A stretch of 64,000 nt of DNA from Synchiropus splendidus (taxonomy: Eukaryota > Chordata > Actinopteri > Syngnathiformes > Callionymidae), in contig NC_071334.1 of NCBI RefSeq assembly GCF_027744825.2, positions 2,948,437-3,012,436 of the forward strand. The letters are read 5' to 3'. Of the stretch, positions 58,789 to 64,000 are shown in pieces (position 1 is the stretch's first letter; every line of letters starts with the position of its first letter). The notes beneath the pieces were generated by a model. The model was not told the DNA's origin, made no database searches, and was given only the letters and a program-made list of their open reading frames with translations. The position numbers and the translations under genes are program-made.

Positions 58789-61144
58789 CTTTTATTTAAC
58801 CCAACAACCGTCATCTTCAATCATCTTCGACAGATAGAAAATAGATTTTTTTAACCACCCGTTCATTACCATTTGCATGAGATAAAGCTGCAAAAATAAT
58901 ATTCATTTATTTGTTCCTCACATATCAAAACGTAAAGATCTCAATGAAGAACTGATGTCATTATTCTCAAAGACGGGTCCATTCATCTTCTGCCTCTGTT
59001 TATAGCAGCGCTCATTATTCCGGGCCCCTGACTCCTCTTCAGGGCTGAACACATAGGCAACAGAGTCGCATGTTGCATGACAGCGAACACACGCAAGGCG
59101 CAACAACAAAAGGAGCTAAAAGTGTTCAGGCCTCATTCCGAAGACAAAATGACTCCCTCTGAACCACGTATGCCGCCGCCAGTGACTTGTTTGATTCTAA
59201 ATTATGCTTCTTTCTGAGGGCCAGCAAGTCAAGGCTTCGGCAGAGTCGGACGTGTTGGACACATGCGGCTCTGCGGTTCCTCAACAGCAAGCCTTCATTT
59301 TCAGGGAACCTTTTTCCATTGCAAACAAATGACTCGCATCACAAGTCATGACTTGCAATTACGATCTGTGTCGAGTCGCACCTGCAAATTTGCTCAGAAG
59401 TTGCTGACATCAGTGAATTTGAGTTGCCTTTTTACTCCGCCAGTGGTGGCTCGGGATATTTTAAATGTTGACTCGGCACATTTAACATCCGCTGGAGGTG
59501 CAGAGTTAAGACACTCCTGGGTAATTATCGGCCACTTGTTTATTTTAAGTCTCCACAGCCCCCCTCCTCCTTTGCTCCCTCACTTCCTGGTGTGCAGGCG
59601 AGTGTGTGTGAGGTGAATTTCAACAGAGTCGTTCCCCTCCCCTCCCCTTCAGCTCTCCTCATGAGAAGCTGCTCAGCTGGTGAAGGCATCATCACACATG
59701 CTCCGGAGGTGATCCTGACGTCACACCAACAGCAGGAGTTGGAATTCTCTGTGAAATCCGTTCATCTGAATTTTAGACTGAGCAACAGACAACTTTCTAT
59801 GTGGCGGTAATAACACTGTAATAACAAGGGGCATATATTCATCTCTGATTTCTGTTTTGTAAATTTGTGCACCATAGCTCTGATCATCCAACGCCTCCTT
59901 CAGTTTCAAGTTCAGATGACCTCCTTTTGTTTCCGATGTCAGAGGCTGTTCTGCTCTGTAGTTAAGCAGATTATAATATTACACCCTTTGCAGGAGCTGA
60001 TGCTCCTAAACGCATCGTGGAGCTCTCCAGAAGAGCTCCGGTGCTGAAGTCGGACTTGTTATTCATGGGCTGACATTTTCACCCGACACTTGAATAGTCA
60101 GCAGGCGCCGTCAGGACAGGTCACATTTCAGGATCGCGGATTCACTTTCCACTCCGTGGAGAAAACTCTACTCCCCCACCACCCGACTCACCTGCTGACC
60201 GCTGTGACTTGGTGGTCGAGCGAACATCACCCTCGATTCGTGATGGAGTACGACTTTTCCACAGACAAGCTGCAGAAGATTCTCCAGCTTCTCAGGATAG
60301 AACAAACACGTGATTACTGCGGCGCCTCGTACATGTGGGGATGTTGGATTCCACCAGGGGGCGCCCTAGTGAAGATCATTTGAAAGTAATCGCATTGGGG
60401 TTGTGTTGGCAAGAAAGTGGTGGCTATAAGGGATCAAGGGTGGCGATAAGGGAGCAACACAAGCGGCTCATTTCAGGCTACATTGCATCAAACTGTAAAC
60501 GTCTTGAAGTCACTTTTGTCACGCCTCTGGTGTTCGGTGGTCGGGCTCTGGAAAGGTGCTCTGCAGGTGTCGTTCATGTGTGCGTGCGCTAGGGATGGGC
60601 GATACGAACAAAAAAAGTCGCGATAAATGTTGTAATTTTGGCTGTAATATTTAACTATAATGATAATAATACATTTTCATTCTATTCCATGTGTTGGACA
60701 CTACAGTTTGAAACTGTTTAATGATGAAACTTATAAGTGGAGTTTGTCTCCAACATCATGACTTGTTGATGTCTCAATAGAACAGTGAACTCAGTGCAGA
60801 GATCAGAAACTCAATGTTTCAGGTCTCTGGTAGAAGCCGCTGGTGTCTGACAGGCAGCTCTGCCAGGTTTATTTAGGGGTTAAATGGAGCCGTCTGTCTG
60901 CTGTATCTCAGGTCTCTGAACAGTTGACTTGAACTATGGAGCAGTCTGGACACATTTCCTAGATGCTACTGAAGAAACATTAGAAATCCGGTGAAGAAAT
61001 GATCATGGAGTCAGATTCTATTCTCCAGATCATGACACAAACTGTGCGTCCTTTGTCTTGTGTGATGAAAATCCTTTTCACAATTCTCTCTCATAAAATG
61101 GTTTGCCTTATTGAATATTTGGCTAATACTTTGAGTGTTTTAGC

Positions 61145-61435
61145 ATGTGTTAGGTGTTTAGGAGACCAAGTCAGAGAGGCTTGATGGAGATGGTTTGGAC
61201 ATGTACAGAGGAGAGAGAGCCAGTACATTGGTAGATGAAGATGTTGAGGTTGGAACTGCCAGGCAGAAGGTGGAGAGGAAGGCCAAAGAGGAGATTGATG
61301 GAGGTGGTGAAGGAGGACATGAGGTTTGAGAGAAGAGGAAGCAGAGGACAGGGGGAGATGGAGGAAGATGATCCGCCACCCCTCAAGGGAGAAGCGGAAA
61401 GGAAAAGCAGAAGAAGAAGACTTTGACCTTTTTAG
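61145..61435 (+). pseudogene. LINE 3'-tail relic, single unit
   Basis: Plus-strand text for CLGDQVREA, RWFGHVQRRESQYIG and REEAEDRGRWRKMIR with in-frame stops and a short deletion. Same family as the relics at 17.6 and 53.9 kb. Confidence 0.68.
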
Positions 61436-61772
61436 ATTTTTGTTGATAGTCCTTGGGTCAATTGATGCTGAGTCATAGCATTAGCGCTGCCTGTGAGAGT
61501 GTGTCCGCGATCAGTGAACCCTAATGGGGACGTGTAAGAGGACGCCGCTGCCAATACCGGAGCAAAGCTCCGTCCAATATCCAACTGATTTCACCAGCTC
61601 AGCTGGAGACCTGCATGTGTTGATGTGAACCAAGGCAGACGAGCGCGTCAGAGAGCCTGTGAGGACCACTCCATCTCATCAAAGAAACAGAGATCCAGAG
61701 ACTCAGAGTCGACCAGTGTCATGATCAAAGGTTAGTGTATTAAAAATGAATTTAAAACTGTGATGGTGAACC

Positions 61773-61801
61773 AAAGTCCACCACACTCTGTGGTGGACTT
61801 T
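61773..61801. other. Perfect 13-bp hairpin followed by a 16-bp palindrome
   Basis: AAAGTCCACCACA, loop CTC, TGTGGTGGACTTT. Ten bases on, GGTGTCAGCTGACACC (61812-61827) is a perfect palindrome. No flanking gene is visible. Confidence 0.7.
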
Positions 61802-64000
61802 GTCACACACTGGTGTCAGCTGACACCGTGGAGCTGGAGAGCGCAGCTCGTGGTCATGTTCATATGTGCAAGTCCAAAGCAGCGAGTGAGCCGTGTGTTT
61901 ATGGAATTTATTGTGACATGCAGACTTGCCATTGTGGAGATTTTGTTTGGTGGTATATTGTGTACAATAAGTTATCGCTAGCGTGTGTCTGGCTTTACAG
62001 CAACGTACTGCTACTGTTTCCACATCACAGCCGATGCTGCCCTGCTGCCCATTGTTAAATCTCACACTCCCTTTTCTCCCGAGATGCCCATGAAAGCTTT
62101 GTTCAGAACCAGTGACTCAGGGCATCCTGGCGGAGTCAAACCCCCACAGAAAACAGTTTTGGCTCCCTGAAATCTGAGTCAAACTCTGACGCTGGCAATA
62201 CAGAGACTGAAAACAAGCTGCCCGTTCCATATATCCCAGGAGCCAAGCCATGAAGCACCTGTTGAATGGTTGGGAAAACTCCCATGCGCCCTCAATCACC
62301 CACACGGTGGTCGAAAGCCAGCATATATGATATTGAAATATTTTATGTCTGCGCAGAAGAAACACAATTTCTGAGTCACTTCCTAAATGATCGTGAAGGT
62401 CTGCATGAGTCACAAGAGCTGGAGTGTGCTCTGGCTTCTTCAACCCAGTGAAGCTGAGTGACGTGGCTTTCTTATTTTATAGAACACAAATCGCCTCCTC
62501 TGGCTCGGTGTTGACGCAAACGCAAACGTAAATGGCTGACGGTCCTCAATAATGTAACAGCAAGTGAAGGAAAATCTTGTTGCCATAGAAACCAAACCTT
62601 GACCACAGGGCTTTCATTCATTTCCCAGCTCCCACTCTGTTCTCCGAGACTTTACGGCAGAATTATTATTGTAGAGATGTGGAGATGAAAGCGGATTTTT
62701 ATCAGAAGGAAGCGAAAACATGAAAAAGCAAGCCAATCATTTTCATACGTTTTGTGATTCGATGTGAAGCTTTCATTGCTATAGAGAGTAACAATCAAAC
62801 AACAGCAACATATCTATCAATATTTGACTTTTTTGAAACATTTTTATCACCATTTAATGTCATTCTTTTAAAATATAATATAATAAATCATGGTGTTTGT
62901 ATAATCTCTGAGGCAAACTAAGAAGTTCCTCCAAATGTCCCATTGATTCAAAGACACGTGGATGTGTTCTGACACGGGACACTGGAGCCAGGTAGAATGT
63001 GAAGCACCGGAACAAAAATAAACGCAGATCACAAACTTTCATTCTTCTTTTATCCTCTTTGAAGTAGTATGTCAAACATGATCATAAGTATAAGATTAAG
63101 TATTTTGTCATGAATAATTTACCCGCTCAAAAATTCTCTTTATTTTACTACTTATTTATTTAATTAAACAAATTTATTTTTTAATAAGGATTTGCCATTT
63201 TGGATTTGCTTTCTCCTGTAAACTGCGCTAGAACTTGTACTTATTTAGGGGGAGACTTATAAAATATTACTGTCTCTGATTCAGTCATCAAAATTCATCA
63301 GATGAAGTATTAACCACAGTAACTACACATTAATACCACCATCGAACCTGATGGTTATGAAGCCTCTTTGGTGTTACTGTGAGTTTCAGATGTAGTCAGC
63401 CAGTAAAAGTCAGTAAAAAGTCAGTAAAATCAAAGAGGTATTTCTTCACACTTTGAGAAAGAGGCTGGTTTACTGATATTCAAGTGACATTTGACCCCTG
63501 GAGAACTGTCCGGACTCTGTCGCGCGACTCTCTCCCTCTTTCACTCTCATGGATGAGAGCTGCCTCATCGCTCCCTTGACGTCTCTTACTCGTGTGATGG
63601 ACTCAGGCGCGTGACCCGGGTCCTTGACCCTGACGACTCTCATCACTGTAATGGAACTCAAACGTGTATCGACATGAAGGACGAATCGACGGCCCATCGT
63701 TCTGCACTGACTGTCAATCTGTCAAAGGGTCCAAGGGCGTCACTCCAGTTAGCCGCCGGTCTCCACGGCAACCGCAGCGGGAATCATGTTGAATCCAGAT
63801 CGGGCCTGGTTCCCTGAGGTGGTTCACTTGAGCTCATTACACCAGGGGCCGAGGGGCAGCCCTCACCCACCATTACCTGAATTGGTGGAACAGCAGCTGC
63901 GTGCTTTTCCACCTGCCGCCAATTTAGATTCACTCAGAGGGAGATGGAGAACACGGCGATTTTATCACTGCAGAGAATCAAATCTCTCGTGCGACTCCCT

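Larger units (their letters stand above)
55716..64000. other. 3' spacer, no gene recognised
   Basis: Contains an AT microsatellite near 56301, the third CCCCAGC-type repeat, the CA microsatellite, MITE copy E, the LINE tail and the hairpin at 61773. No conserved domain is seen in the remaining frames. Confidence 0.5.

Noticed and set aside
60090..60383. 97-codon frame starting MNSQQAPSGQ
   Set aside because: No family resemblance, no exon neighbours in phase, and of a length expected by chance.
1..64000. CRISPR arrays, bacterial operons, phage or plasmid features
   Set aside because: Introns, vertebrate gene families and fish repeats show a eukaryotic chromosome; the tandem repeats have no spacer structure.

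Overview
The window reads as nuclear DNA of a ray-finned (teleost-type) fish. Coding DNA is split into short exons with GT-AG introns, many only 56-95 bp long. The proteins are vertebrate: an ADCY1-type adenylyl cyclase, a SIRT5-like sirtuin, alanine-aminotransferase-like proteins and an intronless fish-type TRIM with a PRY-SPRY domain. The spacers carry fish-type microsatellites, palindromic hAT- and PIF-like MITEs, and broken LINEs. Most long open frames between genes are low-complexity or repeat shadows, so I kept only models supported by family motifs plus consistent splice phases.

Layout. 1-16.7 kb: the 5' part of adcy1 on the minus strand. Four exons (16083-16697, 13626-13775, 7943-8061, 3752-3863) encode the N-terminus, the first six-helix membrane block and the start of the C1a cyclase domain; the rest lies beyond base 1. 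16.7-33 kb: intergenic, with LINE tails, MITEs and a roughly 3.1-kb minisatellite (27220-30360) of about 27 units of 114-116 bp. 33.56-35.17 kb: a single-exon TRIM E3 ligase gene on the minus strand. 39.4-43.7 kb: a seven-exon SIRT5-like gene on the minus strand, with a GGAT array and a LINE endonuclease relic in one intron. 46.0-55.7 kb: two tandem plus-strand alanine-aminotransferase-like genes. 55.7-64 kb: repeat-rich spacer in which I see no gene.

The most unusual part is 39-56 kb. Both aminotransferase-like genes have full-length, phase-consistent reading frames (about 459 and 470 codons), yet both lack the lysine that forms the Schiff base with PLP in this family. They differ from each other at other cofactor residues. 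The stop codon of the first gene lies inside a perfect CAG|GTGAGT donor, and two acceptors just upstream of the second start codon would join the two frames, so one two-domain transcript is possible. The SIRT5-like gene arranged head-to-head with them has also lost the Arg of the sirtuin NAD-binding FRG motif, while keeping the catalytic His and the zinc cysteines. I infer three neighbouring metabolic-enzyme relatives that look like pseudoenzymes rather than ordinary decayed pseudogenes. Expression data and family trees are needed to settle this.
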